Source: Alnus glutinosa
Lineage: Eukaryota > Streptophyta > Magnoliopsida > Fagales > Betulaceae
Assembly (NCBI RefSeq): GCF_958979055.1
Contig: NC_084890.1
Location: 558,001-622,000, forward strand
Direction: 5' to 3'
Length of the DNA stretch: 64,000 nucleotides
Shown: piece by piece, positions 1 through 13,099 of the stretch
Numbering within the stretch: the first letter of the stretch is position 1
Layout: each line of letters starts with the position of its first letter
Position numbers and translations under genes: made by a program
Notes under the pieces: model-generated
Told to the model about the DNA's origin: nothing
What the model saw: the letters and a program-made list of their open reading frames with translations, nothing else
Database searches by the model: none

Positions 1-1750
1 TTTAGATGGTAAATATGAAATTGGTTTTTAGATGGTAAATATATATGATATCACTTCATTTAAAATTTAAAATGATATAGCATAATATTCACCATTACTA
101 ACAAAACAAAATCTTAATTAACAGTAAATAAAATGTTTTCCATCTTACTTGAAATGAAAAGAATCCTCATCGTGATCTTGGCCGGACTAAACTGCCGGCC
201 GCAGCTTCTAGCTAGATGCTACTCAAAGAGATCGTAGCCTTTTAGAGCAGTACTGTATATTTTGTTGACTCAAATAAATTCCACAACCACTGGGATAGTG
301 CTCGGGCCAAAGGCTGTTTTAGACCTTTTGGGTTGCCTAGACGACTACTTGCAGCAGTTGAATAAGAATAGACGTCAAAAAGTTGAAATTCTTTTACCTT
401 CTTATACTTGTAAAAGGACCATACCCCTTCATTCTTGGCAAAAGGCCCAACGACCAAAGCAATACACCCATTCGGAGCATTGACAACAACAATGTTCTTT
501 TATAGATAATCTAAGGGTAGATAGGACTGTCGCGTTTGTATAGTTTATAATATTACTCAATAAGTAATTGATAATTTGATGGTGCGACATTATCTCACTT
601 TATTATAGTGACAATCTCAATCAATTTTTAGAATTTTTAATTTTTTTTTAAAAAGAATTGAATCAAAATTTGACTAGCATTGCCACGTTAATATATAGAG
701 AGAATAGCATTATATATTATTTTCTTTTGAAATGAAAAGATAAACATTATGCAATTCTCTAAATTTGAATTAACATGTCAATTTAGTGAATTGGATTAGA
801 GAAAATGATTGTCCGAGGAAAAGTTTGTCCGACACTGAGACAATCGTACATGGAGAAAAAGTAGTTGAATATGCAATTCAGTTGGAAGGAGCCAAACTCA
901 AGTAGAAACAAAAGTGCTTCGTCAGTTTCCTTGTGAGGGTAGATCGCTAGACATGGAGACAAACGGCTAAATTATGTGGATTTTGTTTTACAATCCACAG
1001 TGGGGGCAAAATGTTATCCACTGAGCTATGAAATTCTATCCTTTAATTTATTCATTTCTCGAATGTTTTCTTCATTTTCAATATATATGAAGCCGGCAAA
1101 CAGGTTACCCATCTGAAATCCTTATTTTTTTTTTTACGGTAGAAAATTATTAACATTTTATCTTCGACCTATTGAATTAAACAAGTAAAACTTTTTAACT
1201 TTATATTAATATGTTAATTTTTTTTTGTTGAGTTTGTAAAAAATTGTCAGTTCTTTAGTGTACTTATATGATTTGTTGAGCGGAGTCATGCACCCTGGCT
1301 GCAAGAGATCCTAATTGGATTTATTCCTAATAAAATATCTTAAAGTACAAAAGGTCTGCTTGCTTGCTTACTAAGGATTAATATATGAATTACTTACCCT
1401 ATATCACTTGATTGGAATAGATAGTAACAATGGAAAATAAATTTATCACAAGTAATCAATATGATATGGGGTAATTAATAATTACAATGCTTAATTGGAA
1501 GATCTAAACAACCTGTCCTTTTTTTTCTTCTTTTTCTTTCTATCTTCTTCACCTTCTACTTCACAAAAGAGCAGTAAAACCTACATTATCCCCACACAAC
1601 CGATCACTCTAATCAAAAGGGAAGTGGAAAATTAGTAAAACAACAGAAGAAACATGGCACCATATATAATCATCATCAAGGAAACATATCTCAATTTGTT
1701 TGGGAGCAAGTGAGAAGGAAGAAACTTAGATAAATTAGAATCAACATCAT
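1..1750. other. AT-rich spacer, no gene recognised
   Basis: I see no convincing coding exon here. The left edge carries a short direct repeat (a TAGATGGTAAATAT motif twice within the first 45 bases). The open frames near 262-483 have no family resemblance that I recognise. The last few hundred bases probably contain the 3' UTR and downstream region of the minus-strand NF-YB gene. Confidence 0.5.
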
Positions 1751-1802
1751 CATCCATCTTCTATTGAGAAACACATCATCCGCCTTCAAACGCACTGAAA
1801 AC

Positions 1803-2360
1803 CTACCTTGGCCTTCCAGAAGAGGCTCCACTACCACTACCAGATCCATACATATGCCCTTGATGATAATTATGATGATGTCCCATCATCATCATATTGG
1901 ACTGCACCCCACCATACATCCCACCCCCACCAAACCCACCCCCAGGGTTCCCACTATTACCAACACTGCCATCACCACCATCTCTCTCCCCTTGCCTTCC
2001 CATAACACTCTTCTCTCCCTCCATCTCTCTGAACTTCTGCAGGTAAATCTTCAAAGGCTCGACATACTCTTCGAACCCAAGCGTTGTCATGGCCCACAGA
2101 AGATCGTCGCCGTTGATCGTCTTCCTCTTCTCCCTCTGGCACTTATCGGACGCTTCTCCTGTAATGAAGCTGATGAACTCTGACACGCACTCCTGGACAG
2201 TCTCTTTAGCTTCCTTTGAGATCTTCGCGTTGGCCGGCAAAGCTTTCTTCATGATCCTGCTCACGTTTGCTATAGGCAAGAACCTGTCCTGCTCTCTCAG
2301 CGACGACTCGCTGTTGAAGTTTGCGTTAGGCCCGCCGGAATCGTTGTCGGAGTCAGCCAT
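1803..2360 (-). CDS. NF-YB3: Nuclear factor Y subunit B (non-LEC1 type, NF-YB2/3-like)
   Basis: A single-exon gene of 185 residues. The histone-fold core spans about residues 23-112. It begins [18 protein letters not shown], includes [20 protein letters not shown], and continues through [17 protein letters not shown] to [12 protein letters not shown]. This is the signature of NF-YB, which pairs with NF-YC and then NF-YA to bind CCAAT boxes in the nucleus. Lys49 lies where LEC1-type members carry Asp, so this is a non-LEC1 member. The C-terminal third is Gly, Met and His rich, as in NF-YB2/NF-YB3, whose Arabidopsis relatives act in flowering with CONSTANS. I chose the ATG at 2358-2360 because [10 protein letters not shown] is the usual start. 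The frame is open for 63 more codons upstream, but that stretch is not family-like and is probably 5' UTR. The exact paralogue number is uncertain. Confidence 0.95.
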   Translation of the reverse strand: MADSDNDSGGPNANFNSESSLREQDRFLPIANVSRIMKKALPANAKISKEAKETVQECVSEFISFITGEASDKCQREKRKTINGDDLLWAMTTLGFEEYVEPLKIYLQKFREMEGEKSVMGRQGERDGGDGSVGNSGNPGGGFGGGGMYGGVQSNMMMMGHHHNYHQGHMYGSGSGSGASSGRPR

Positions 2361-4263
2361 GAACTCAAAATATGTCAAAAATTCCTGAGATGGGTTTTGC
2401 AGAAGAACGTCAAAGAGAATGAGAGAAACTGTGCATGAGAGTGAGTGTAAATTTTCAGAGATGTTAGGGTTTTGGGTCAAGAGAGGCCAAGCTGGGATTG
2501 TGGTATGATGGTTTGTGAGTATAGGCGAAGTTAAGTATGGTCTAATCATCGGATTAAATATTAAATCCTGTGTGACAGGTGGAATCGTATTGGGCCGTTC
2601 GTTTTATCGATAAGTCTCTGACAAGTGGACGTCTGATGAGCCGTTGGATTGAGATGGGTAGAGAATATATCTTGTTTGTTTGACGTTAATTGTAGCACGT
2701 GATCTAGGCCCTTGGCGGGGTCGGCTCAGCTGCAGCCTCTGGCTTAAGCTTACTCCCAATGATGAATGATCCCTTGCATTGGGGAAATGGGATGTTGATA
2801 TTCGCCCAAACTACAATTTAAAAGTTTGTCACATTTGGCTTACACGCGGTAAAAGAACCTGCAACCTGCAAGGCATTATTTTATTTTTTTAGTTCTTTCA
2901 ACGGGTTAAATTTAATTTTAAGTAATTTTTTTTTTTAAAAGAATAAAATTAATTATGGGTCCTGAAAGAAAGAGATGTAAAAAAAAATTTGCAGCACCTA
3001 AAATGCACTGTCAATGATTATATGATATCTTTCACTTATTCTTTCATCCAAATTTTTTGAAATATAACAAACAGAGGAGGGAGATTCTTGTAATTCTAAG
3101 AAATTGTTGAGCCTCCCGACCGCTCAATTTCAATTGTTTATTTATAATGAACAGTTGAAAACAAGTCGCATTAGTAATAGGGCAAATAAAAAAAAAAAGT
3201 ATTTTTTTGTTTTGGAGCTGCTGGCCGCCCATGTTCAAAACATAGTTTTGAGGCAGTCTAGTCACCCTTAGCCTATTATGAGGATGATCAATTATTCTCT
3301 TAAAATCGGAGGGTGGTCGGCTACTCATTTAGAGCAATCAGACTATTTTCAACATGTTTTGAAGTGGTTGACTACCATTTTGACATGGCAGTTCGTTTCA
3401 TTGGGCAAAACATTTTGAGTCACTCATCATGAATTGCATGCCCTTGTATTTCTTTAAAAAAATTAAAAAAAAAATGCAAGAGATCCCAATCTTGAAAAAA
3501 GAGGAAAAAAAGGGATCACAAAGGATTAGATTGGGGGTCTCTTGCATCACTTGGGCAAGAAAATAGGCTAGGAGACAGAATGAGAGAGAAAGAAAGAAAG
3601 ACTCACCTAAATGAGCTTGTTGGGGGCTCAACCTTGTCAAGCCGTGCCACGCTGCCAATGAACTTATCTCGTCATCCTTACAACTGATGATGGCCAGTTG
3701 GTTACTTCAAGTGTGTGGGGGGCCATCCATCAATTCCTAGCCAATGTGATCATCCGATGGCACTAAAGACTTTTTCTCAAATGTCCACATTGGACGGTCC
3801 TGATTTCAAAGCAATGACTTTTGTGGGTCCCTTCTTGTTGTAAAATTAACACATGCTACGTGGGCACATTGACGATTAGGATTGGTGGTAGGTTTGCCAA
3901 ATGGACACCTCATTAGTTGATAATTAAAGTTTTATCATTAAGCTTAATTGGTCATGTTTCTAGCTATGTTGGTGGCATGCAGGCGTTCCACTTCACCAAG
4001 TGGCGTGCTTTATCTTCAGCAGCCAACAGTGAACCAGTATAGCACAAGCTAAGGAACGAATTATATGCCTTCTCAGTGTAAAGTTTTTTGTCAGATTAAT
4101 TAAAAAATAAATAAATTGTACGGAATTAAACTAGATTAGAGATAACATGAAAAGTTTGGAATCTTCTTGTGAGTGTTAGTGCTTCTAGCATTGAAAAACG
4201 CTAAAAATACAATATGTACACTAATTGTGCACATATAGTACATGTAGTGCATGTATCACAATT
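2361..4263. other. Upstream spacer of NF-YB, no gene
   Basis: This contains the NF-YB 5' UTR and promoter, reading to the left. No coding exon is recognised. The minus-strand open frames at 3044-3328 and 3398-3658 are low-complexity and hydrophobic, resemble no family, and are set among poly-A/T runs. Confidence 0.45.
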
Positions 4264-4424
4264 CAGGGACGGAGCCACACTTTGGCTTGGGAGGCCAAAG
4301 GTCTTCAAAAAGAAAAAAATTTAATTTTTACTCCTATTTTTTTAAAAAGTTTATAGTTTTGGCTTCTCAAATTATTATTTTTCAATTTGGCTTCCCCAAA
4401 ACCTAAAAGCTGGCGCCGCTCCTG
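4264..4424. mobile_element. hAT-like MITE (161 bp)
   Basis: Imperfect terminal inverted repeats begin CAGGGACGGAGCCA on the left, and CAGGAGCGGCGCCA when the right end is read on the minus strand. A CAG-start terminus with a GGAGCC-type core is typical of plant hAT non-autonomous elements. The 8-bp flanks (TCACAATT and CCACAACC) share only a CACAA core, so the target duplication, if real, has decayed. The interior is AT-rich and non-coding. Confidence 0.6.
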
Positions 4425-5727
4425 CCACAACCCTCTCGCATATACCTTAAAGGTTCAAGAAGAACAGCATATAATACCCTAAGGCCTAAAGTGAGGCCTT
4501 AATATGGACAAATTTTTCTTTTTAAATTAGATTTGAAAAAATTCTTTCGATTTTTTTTTTTTTTTTTTTTTTAAATGCATATTATACATGTACACCCCGT
4601 CAGGTATGAATATTAATTTAATAGACTAAATTAAATAAAAAAAAAAAAAGGAAAAAAAAAAAAGAAAGAAAAGAAAGAAAGTTGTCATCTTTCATACTCT
4701 TAATAATTTGTTCATGCTCAAAGTAAAAAGAAAGTGGAGGGACAGGACGCAGCACTTTCTCGTACCCACTACACTTCACATCCAATCAAATCCCCCATCT
4801 TTGGATGACCGTAATTAACGCGCGTATTACTTTTACATGAACAAAAGTTGTTATTTTTGGATAAAATAAAGATTTAATGCATAATCCAGATAATCCATAT
4901 ATATATATATTGAAAGGATTTAATTGCAATATCATGAGTCGAATATACTTCCTCAAAATTTTCAGGTATAAAAAGTGGATTCGGTTGAGACAAAGATTTC
5001 ATTTAAATTGGGTTGGAAGGTCGTTCAACACAGTTTATGAAATAACCACGTGTTCCTTTAGCATATGAGAAATACATATTCTTTTTTATAGCATTAAAAC
5101 AATTGAAGGAAATTCTATTTTAAAAACATGTGTTTCTCTCGTGCTATTAAAAAATATTTATGCTTCTCAAATATTAAGAAATATATTTTTGGACGGTATT
5201 GGAAGAACTTTTTTTAACTCAAAAAAAAAAAAAAAAAAAAAAACTCTATTCAGTTAGGTATAAAAACTAATTGTGACCTTTTTGTATCTTTAATTATCAT
5301 ATCTCAAGGAGACTTGAAGATTAATTGGTTCAATATATATATATATTCTAGGACACTTTTTCTTACTCAAATGACCAAGTGTAATCCACCATATATATAT
5401 ATGGTGGTTTTCATCTTTATATATACATTTATTGCTAATGCTTGCCGTTGTGATCATCACGGTCCTGTCAATATTTATTAATTAAGGTAGGATTTAGGCA
5501 TAAAACAACTAGTCTATCATGTCCATATCCAACTAATAATGCTACCATTATATATATATATAGCTTATAATTTTTTATCAGTTATTATGGTCCCAAACAT
5601 TTGTCTGTCCAAACCAAAGTGTTTTGCTCAACTAACCATCAGAAGGCGTAATTGCACATTAATACAGCATACCTTTCTTGCTTGCCACCTACCTTTGGAT
5701 TCGAATCTTCATTTATTAGGCTATTTT

Positions 5728-5938
5728 ATTGAGATTTTCATCAATTTGTTGCCTAATTTGCTAATAATTTGGACAATATATAATTGTAAGAGAGCTCATA
5801 TGAAATGGTACCCACATGCCCAAATAGGTGGTTGGACAGCTTAAAATTTATGTGGGCATATAAGTTTGATACGAGCTCTCTCATAATTATTATCCAATTT
5901 ACCAGTAATTTTGACAGGAAATTATTGAAGATCTCAAT
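5728..5938. mobile_element. Inverted-repeat MITE-like element (211 bp)
   Basis: Two arms of roughly 80 bp are inverted copies. The left arm starts ATTGAGATTTTCATCAAT and runs to AGAGAGCTCATAT. The right arm, read on the minus strand, starts ATTGAGATCTTCAATAAT and reaches GAGAGAGCTCGTAT. No target duplication is obvious. Related half-arms recur at about 10.04-10.18, 35.98-36.25 and 39.89-40.11 kb. Confidence 0.55.
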
Positions 5939-6510
5939 CCTAAGCTTTCACTCTCAAAATTAGCATTGAGCTGCCTCTCTGCAATTTGAAAACCAATCCA
6001 AAAACGTGTCAATTAATTTGCTAACACTTTTTCTTTTTCTTTTTTGAAAACAAAAATATTAACAAACAACTTAAAACACAAAATATTCGGTTCTACTTTC
6101 ACTTTTATGTTATATTAAAATGTTTTTTTTAAACAAAAATAAAAAAACGACACTCTCTAAAAAGCATTAACAAACCGAATCAGTGTATTAACTAATTCTG
6201 TTTTAATGCTTTGATATTACTGTAGAAACAAATCCTGATTTTCATTTCTGAAAGTAAAAGGTTAAGACGAATCAAAAAACGCATTTGATATATGACATCT
6301 TCGAAATTAATTTGGAGTAATTCTTTGAAAAAAAGGACAGTTTTAGAGATATGTAATATTGTTTTCGACATTAATTTGAAAGCATGGACCCATTAAATTC
6401 GACCTCATTCAATTTTGAAAACTATATTTCGAGTGTGGAATTTTTTATTTCTTCATTCTCACGCAAATACAAATTTCCATAATTACTTTATTTGGGTGTG
6501 ACATTTTTGC

Positions 6511-6573
<63 letters not shown>
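6511..6573. repeat. (AT)n microsatellite
   Basis: About 30 uninterrupted AT dinucleotides. Confidence 0.95.
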
Positions 6574-6575
<2 letters not shown>

Positions 6576-8400
6576 CCAAGACTTTTGATTTTCGAACAAA
6601 ATTAAAGGCAGATCGATGTCATGTTAAATTATTTTATTGGGGCAACCTCATAATCGATCTTTCTTACTTTATTATTTTCCAACATGTTTTTGCTCATGCT
6701 CTACCCACTTGCATGGCTACATGTTACCAATGTCATGTTTAGATTGATGATCGATGCACTTGATTGCACGTCTAACCAAACAAAGAATATGCAAGAGAGA
6801 GAGAGAGAGATTGGAAGTAAACTTGAAGCCTTGGATGTCGAGAGTATGTGTACCTAGAATGGCCGCTCCCGGCCTCGTTAGTCAGGCAGACTAGTATTTC
6901 TTCCCCCTGCATGTCTCTGGACAGGTGCCATCCTCTAATTAGGCACAATTCTCCTATAGTGAGGTATGTCGTATATATGTTAGATTTTTGGCCCATTAAG
7001 ATTTCTGACATGGCCTAGTCGCTCAGCTCGGCCCAAATGGATCTCTCCTGATTGAATATTTTTAGAAAGGTAGAGCATATATTGTGCAGATGGGGATGGT
7101 TGGGGCAGGCTTGAAAATGTACAGAGAGAAATCGTGCTTCTTTTGCCGATCGAGGTTACAAGACGTGTCTCTGTTTAAAGCTTTGGTAAACGGTTTATTT
7201 TGCCCTTCAAAACTCGATCTGTAATAAAATGAATGAATACTTAGACGATAAGAGTAGGCTACCAACCTCTGCATTTAACTTCCTTTACCAACCTCCAACT
7301 TCCGACGTTGCCTTCCAAAATCTGAACAAAGCTAATTAAGCCGAACACAAATCTTTTGCCCCTCTTTTTTCCTTTTAACTTCAAAATTGCCATCACCATG
7401 TTGGGTGTCAACTGTCAACTATTTGCTATTTTAGCACAAACTTACACCCTTTGACCTGCAAATTGGTCTAATATGATGATATGGAAAAAGAGAGAGTTCT
7501 TCAATTTAATGGACTCTGCTTATATTTATTTGCAGATTGTAAGAGATTAATTTTTTATTCTTTTTCTCTTTTAATCTGTGATTTCATTTCTTGGAAAAAG
7601 AGAAATAACCCCATGTCATCTATTAATCAATCTTTCTTTTTTCTTTTTTTATTTATTATTATTATCAATATTCCTTGTTGCATGCTAATTAATCAATAAA
7701 AATTAACAAACTTAATTAGATTATGTCAAGACATGTACACACGATCACTATAACAACTAGTCATCACTAATTAATCTATTGGCCATAATGATGACTAGCT
7801 AGCTTGCAAAATCAATTGTTGCACCAAGTGTGTGTGTATATATATATATCAGTACTCGACCTTGCCAATTAAATGTCATTGAGCCAATAATTCTGAACTT
7901 ATTTTATTTTTCATGCAAACATAACATGCAGATTGGCCAAAACATCTCATATCTATTACACCATTAATTAGTCAATTATATGATCAACTTGATAATTGGC
8001 AACAATTAATCATTGTCGATGCCAATTGATGTATTGAACCAAGTATATGGAATTAGCTAGGTTGTAAACTAAAGCGATAAACAGATATTTACAAGTAGAA
8101 TATTTGGGTAAGTTAATCTATAAAAAGAAAACATTAATTCCATCAATATTCCAGGATCATAATTCTATCTTACCTTTCATCTTATTGGAAAAGTTAATCC
8201 TTATTTTTCGTTTTTTTTTTATTTGAGTTTAGTTAGCTAGAGTGGATAATTCTGAAAACTTATATTTTGTTAAACAATGTATTTAATTATATCACTTTTA
8301 AAAGTTAAATTTCTAAAAATGAACAGTAATATATTTGAGCATCCAAGGATGGCTTTAGTTGTAATTTATGGTGCTGATAAGGGCAGAATAATCATAAAAA
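6574..8400. other. Spacer upstream of the Ole e 1-like gene
   Basis: AT-rich sequence with no recognised coding exon. The promoter of the gene starting at 8541 should lie at its right end. A poly-A tract at 8398-8420 and a (TA)n stretch at 8458-8476, about 65 bases before the ATG, are the only visible landmarks. The TA stretch may serve as a TATA-like region. Confidence 0.4.
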
Positions 8401-8540
8401 AAAAAAAAAAAAAAAAAAAAACTTATAAAGGAAAGGTGGGGTGGTCTTTTCTCTCTCTATATATATATATATATATTGCTTCTCCTTAAGCAACGTACGT
8501 GAAGTAAATCACACTGTTTAAGAAAGAAAGCTCAAAGAAG

Positions 8541-10750
8541 ATGAGCCACTTTTGCGGCTTCCACAACCTCGTGGTGTTGTTCATCTTCTTCACCGCAGCG
8601 TCGACATTTGATGCCGCCCAAGAAAACCTGTTGTTCGAATTGTCCAGCCGAGAAGACTTGGTGCAAATTGCTGGATATGGGGAGGAGAAGCTTTCCACCG
8701 TGCTAGTCACCGGTTCAATCCACTGCGAGGCGTGCCTGCATGGTGAACCTCAACTTCGTGCCTGGCCCGTATCAGGTTTGTAACATGCTAATTAATCATT
8801 ATTTCTCTTCCTTTTTGTGTGTTCTGATTCTTAGATAAACGTATATATCCTATATGATCAGATTACTTTAAACAATTTTCGTTTGTTTTTTCTGATGATG
8901 CAAAAACATCTTTTCATAGTCCTTTGTCGGCTTCATATGTCCGGACTTCATTGAGAGATATGGAAAATTTCATAGGTAAAAGGCCTGTGCCTAAATAGAT
9001 GGCTCAGCCAGATTCCTTTTCTGCTGCAGATCGAGTTTAATTGGGACAGGACTTTTTACATGCATGGCCTAATTATAATGATCAAATTATCTGTTGTTTT
9101 TTAATTGGCAACGTCGATCTCTTTTTTATTCGTACCAAAAGATTCATGATCTGTCCTGTCTTCCTATGACTTGGAGGTTTTTAGCACGTAAGAACCTCTT
9201 GTAGCTAGCACATAAGACATATATATATATATATATGGGCCTAGAAAAGAGGGAAAATAGAAGATAAAAAAATCCACCACATAGACATATGGATTGGATG
9301 AGGATTGGCTCCACTTCACTGACTGCATTGCAGCCAACTCGGACAGTCTCATAGAGAGGGCGAGTGTAGAGACCACTTGCCTGAGGATGCCCTGCAGTCC
9401 GGGCTGTTGGGAACAGACAACCGACCTCTTTCTCGATCGGAGCTGCCCAAATTGACTGCATTTCGGTCGGAAAACTCAGAAGAATTTGCAGCCATTTCTG
9501 ATCCCACATTGACCTCATATGGGACACCCCCACACCAAAAAGAGAGAGAGAAAAAAAAAAAAGGCGGGGGGTGGGGACAAATGGAGATGCTACATCAAAG
9601 CGTCATCCGCCCTTAAATATTGACAAATAAATGATAATTCTGATTTAAATGAGAAGAAGAAACATTATTATGCATTTATGATTTGTTGACATGGATATAA
9701 TTACGCTGAAAACAACCAATTATGGTTTGTAATTAAACCCCCACCCAACTTGTCAAAAAAATTATAGAAAAATAAAGGGTTTTAATTATGTCGATCTAAA
9801 TGAAAGGCAGAAACAACCACTAACATTTATGCTGAAAACAACGATTTGTTTGTAAGAGTTGAAAATGATGTATTAATTGAATTTCATGGTAAATAATCAT
9901 AAAATTGAAGTTGACTAATCACATTGAGGATAATTTTTCCTCTCTAACTTAGTCTATTAAATTTATATTTGTTCTTAGAACATGTTATTTTCATATGCAA
10001 TTTTAACAGGATTAACATATATAGCATATATTTTTCATATCAAATGTGAGAGAGCCTCTATGAAGTCTACTTGCCTCAATAAGTGAGTGGATTGTCCGAA
10101 ATCTGCTTGGACGCTTGGACAAGAGGGCTCAATAAGGACTATCTCATATTTACTGTTTAAATTATTAGCAATCTATGTAGCAAAGTTGCTGAACCTGGAT
10201 CTCTATGAAAGAAATTTATAAACAAAGGTCCCAACACTTAATTTATAAAAGGTGCATGCATGTTCAATTCGAAGGTTTTGAATCATTTGCCCATTGTGTT
10301 TTCAATCATTTGCATATTAAGTGGTATTTTGGATAAAGGTGCCCATCATCATCATCATCACCGGCCACCACCATCATGTGGTTTATTCTAAAATCTGCAG
10401 GTGCTTTGGTGGCCGTTAAATGCCATAACCATGGGAAGAATAGTAGATCAAGATGGGCACAACAAGGTGTCACTGATGAATTCGGAGATTTCGTTGTGGA
10501 TCTTCCTTCCCAACTCCATGCCGTCCCCAACTTGGAAAAAACATGTTCCATTACAGTTCTTCGAGTACCAAATAACTCACCCTGTCGGCCAGCTCATGTC
10601 AGGAAACAAAAGGGACTGAGACTGTCATCAGTTGGGAACAGCATTCGTATTTACAATGCCGGAAGGATAAAGTTCCTGCATATGACTTCTAGACCTTTGG
10701 AAGCATGCATGAAGAGGAGGAGGAGTGGTGGCAAAGAGATGCTGTGGTAG
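8541..10750 (+). CDS. Pollen Ole e 1 allergen/extensin-family secreted protein
   Basis: Two exons, 8541-8775 and 10401-10750, are split in phase 1 inside the Gly codon of SGALVAVKC. They join to 585 nt and 194 residues. The N-terminus is a signal peptide: MSHFCGF, then a hydrophobic NLVVLFIFFTAAST core. The Ole e 1 fold starts near VTGSIHCEACLHG, followed by GALVAVKC, the GVTDEFGDFVVDLPS strand and the LHAVPNLEKTC block. The C-terminal half (GLRLSSVGNSIRIY then FLHMTSRP) matches plant Ole e 1 and extensin family members such as those of the At2g27385 type. It is expected in the apoplast or cell wall, and the biochemical role of the family is poorly defined. The 1625-bp intron is rich in repeats. 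The gene converges on the mtACP gene, with 457 bp between stop codons. Confidence 0.9.
8776..10400 (+). other. Intron of the Ole e 1-like gene, with probable element remnants
   Basis: It begins GTTTGTAA and ends with a pyrimidine-poor AAATCTGCAG acceptor. At 9160-9540 there is a markedly GC-richer block that looks foreign to the AT-rich intron, but I cannot assign it to an element family. At 10040-10180 there is a half-copy of the arm seen in the 5728-5938 element (GTGAGAGAGCC and TATTTACTGTTTAAATT motifs). Confidence 0.6.
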
Positions 10751-11207
10751 ACATTTTGTTGATGAGCAGATAGGCATATATATACAGCACCATGGCTCAT
10801 TTGGATGGCGCTTCAGTCACAGCATTGAGTTAAAAGGGTACCATCCCGTTCAACCTGTCAGCTGCAGAGATGCTGATGCATGGGTAAAAATGAGAGTAAT
10901 AACATATACAGCATGTGTGTAAATAATAGTATGTTCTCATAATGAGAAATACCATATATTAGAGTTACTCCACAAAAGAAATGCAAATTATTGAATTGTA
11001 GTGTCATAAGAGAATTACTTCAGAACAAAGAGTTGTAAGACTTGCTGCAACCATTACATTTCTAAAGCAACATCAAGGTGAACCAACATAGAAATTTTGC
11101 ACCCAAGACTAATCGATAACAAGAAAACATAGAGGACACATCCTCCAATAAAACCTTGAATGCATGGTAGGTTTGAAAACCACTCAGGAATTCTCCACAA
11201 ATTTTTG

Positions 11208-11805
11208 CTAAGCACCAGAAACAATGTACTTTGCAACATCGGCACAGCAAGTAAGCTTATCTGCTTTCTCGTCAGGGATCTCAATGGAAAATTCTTGCTC
11301 AAAAGCCATAACAAGCTCTACCCTGTCTAAGCTGTCCAGGCTCAAGTCTTTTTGAAAATCAGCTGTTTCAGTAACCTGTTCAAGCATAATTCAAAAATAA
11401 CATTAATTTCCTTTCATTAGTAGCCTAATTTTGTAAAAACATTTATATCAACATAGAACATTGTCCAAGAAGCAGGGTCATTATGTAATACACAAAAGTT
11501 AATAGCAGATACAGAGTAACTTGTGGTTCATCATTTCAGAACAAATTTAAGGTGGACAAATTAATGATAAGAGTCTGTAGTGAGTTATGATGAAAACCAT
11601 TGATTACCTTAGAGACATCGATTTTATCGAATTTCTTAACGAGTCCAATCACTCTATCCATTATTTGATCAGGGCTGTTCGCTGTTGATGAGAACATCTT
11701 GTGGCTCAATTGCTTGAGCACATTCCAGTTCTCAGCTAATATCCACCATTCAGCTGATCCCCTCACCCTCACGTGCCTCAAGATGGAATTTCTTATGCTC
11801 TGCAT
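11208..11805 (-). CDS. MTACP3: Mitochondrial acyl carrier protein (mtACP3-like)
   Basis: Coding exons are 11608-11805 (residues 1-66) and 11208-11375 (residues 67-121), joined in phase 0 to 121 residues. The first 40 or so residues are basic and amphipathic (MQSIRNSILRHVRVRG), a likely mitochondrial presequence. The carrier domain holds ADFQKDLSLDSLDRVELVMA, where Ser81 of the DSLD motif is the 4'-phosphopantetheine site, followed by EIPDEKADKL. The EFSIEIPDEKADKLTCC stretch is the mtACP3 type rather than mtACP1/2. ACPs of this class carry acyl chains for mitochondrial fatty acid and lipoate synthesis and can be complex I-associated. The ATG at 11803-11805 follows a probable acceptor at 11817-11818, so translation starts just inside the second transcribed exon. 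Confidence 0.93.
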
Positions 11806-11816
11806 GTTCAGGAGAT

Positions 11817-12993
11817 CTGAGAAAGCCAAGTAATTGAATTAACATAACTCTATTACATTTGAGGCACACAGATTAAATTACAGAAAAGATATAGATACTC
11901 AAACAAGAACTAGTTATTACCAAGACTGTGGTCAAGAAAGGAACACAGATTTTCAAATCAGTTAGAAAGGTTCTTAACATCTTAAATATGCATATTGGGT
12001 AAGGAATGTGTTTACAATTATAACAGCTTGTCTTAGCTGGGACTTATACAATAACCGCTACATTCTGGCTTCAAAGATTAGACTTCACTTAAATATATGA
12101 CCATTGCAGCTAGAAAGGTCTAGCATGTGAAAACTACTTGATCCATTGCAAAATACAGTAAGAATCTCAACTTCTAGTAGTTTTTATGCATAGCATGCCC
12201 GTTTGGTGATTGGGACCACAAACTGTCTCATATGCCACCAAGGAAACTTCCAGGAAACTCCCAGGTTAAAAGTTCAGAAAAGCATAAAAAGCATGTGAAA
12301 ACTACTTGAAACTAATGACGGTGTAAAGCTTTCCCAGTTGATTACACAGATTTTTATTCAAATGAAGACAATGTAGGAGCTATGCAAAGCAACACAGTTC
12401 TTAGATTTCTTTTATCAAACAGTTGGTGCTTCCGTCAGAATTGGCACTTACTATCATAGCCATGCACACTGCCGAATCCTAACACGCCTAATCTTAAGAT
12501 GAGGTCCTAACATATTACATCAAAGCCTCACATGGATACTCCCCGAGTGTTTGTCTCCCCAACACACAGTTTGTGTGTGTATGTGGGTGGGTGGGTTTAG
12601 ACCCAGTGGATCAATCTTGATGTTCACTTATATGGTCTGCTCGAATATCAATTCCAAACTACTTGTCAAAAATTCAAACAACAACCGATTTTGCTGGCAA
12701 GAGGTTATTCAATATACAATTTCAGGGAGTGAAACAAAATGTAGAACTAGTCGAAAACAGTCCAAGCTGCCATATGTGACAAAGAACCAGGATGCAATTA
12801 CAATAGTAAGCAAATGAAGTAGCACAAGCTATCTAACTTCGATTAGAAAAGAATTACAGAAAGTGCATAAAAGAAATAATGAAATCGACAGAAAACTAGT
12901 ACTGGGTAGTATTATTGGTGACATGGGTTTTGGATTCTGGAACCACAAAGTAACAAATATAAGGAGGCAAGCAAGAAGTGATCGAACACTCAC
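11817..12993 (-). other. Probable 5' UTR intron of the mtACP gene
   Basis: Read on the minus strand, a strong donor (CTC then GTGAGTG) lies at 12988-12993. A pyrimidine-rich acceptor (GCTTTCTCAG) lies at 11817-11826, 11 bases before the ATG. The upstream non-coding exon would run from 12994 towards about 13.1 kb. Leader introns are common in plant nuclear genes for organelle proteins. This is inferred from splice-site quality only. Confidence 0.55.
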
Positions 12994-13099
12994 GAGATTG
13001 GTGCTGTGCTTGGCTCTTTCGTTTGGTCAGTCTGCTACGTTGCCTATATGTTTGCTTTATTGCCCAAAAGAACTCAGAGCGCTATAATGACACCTGGCT

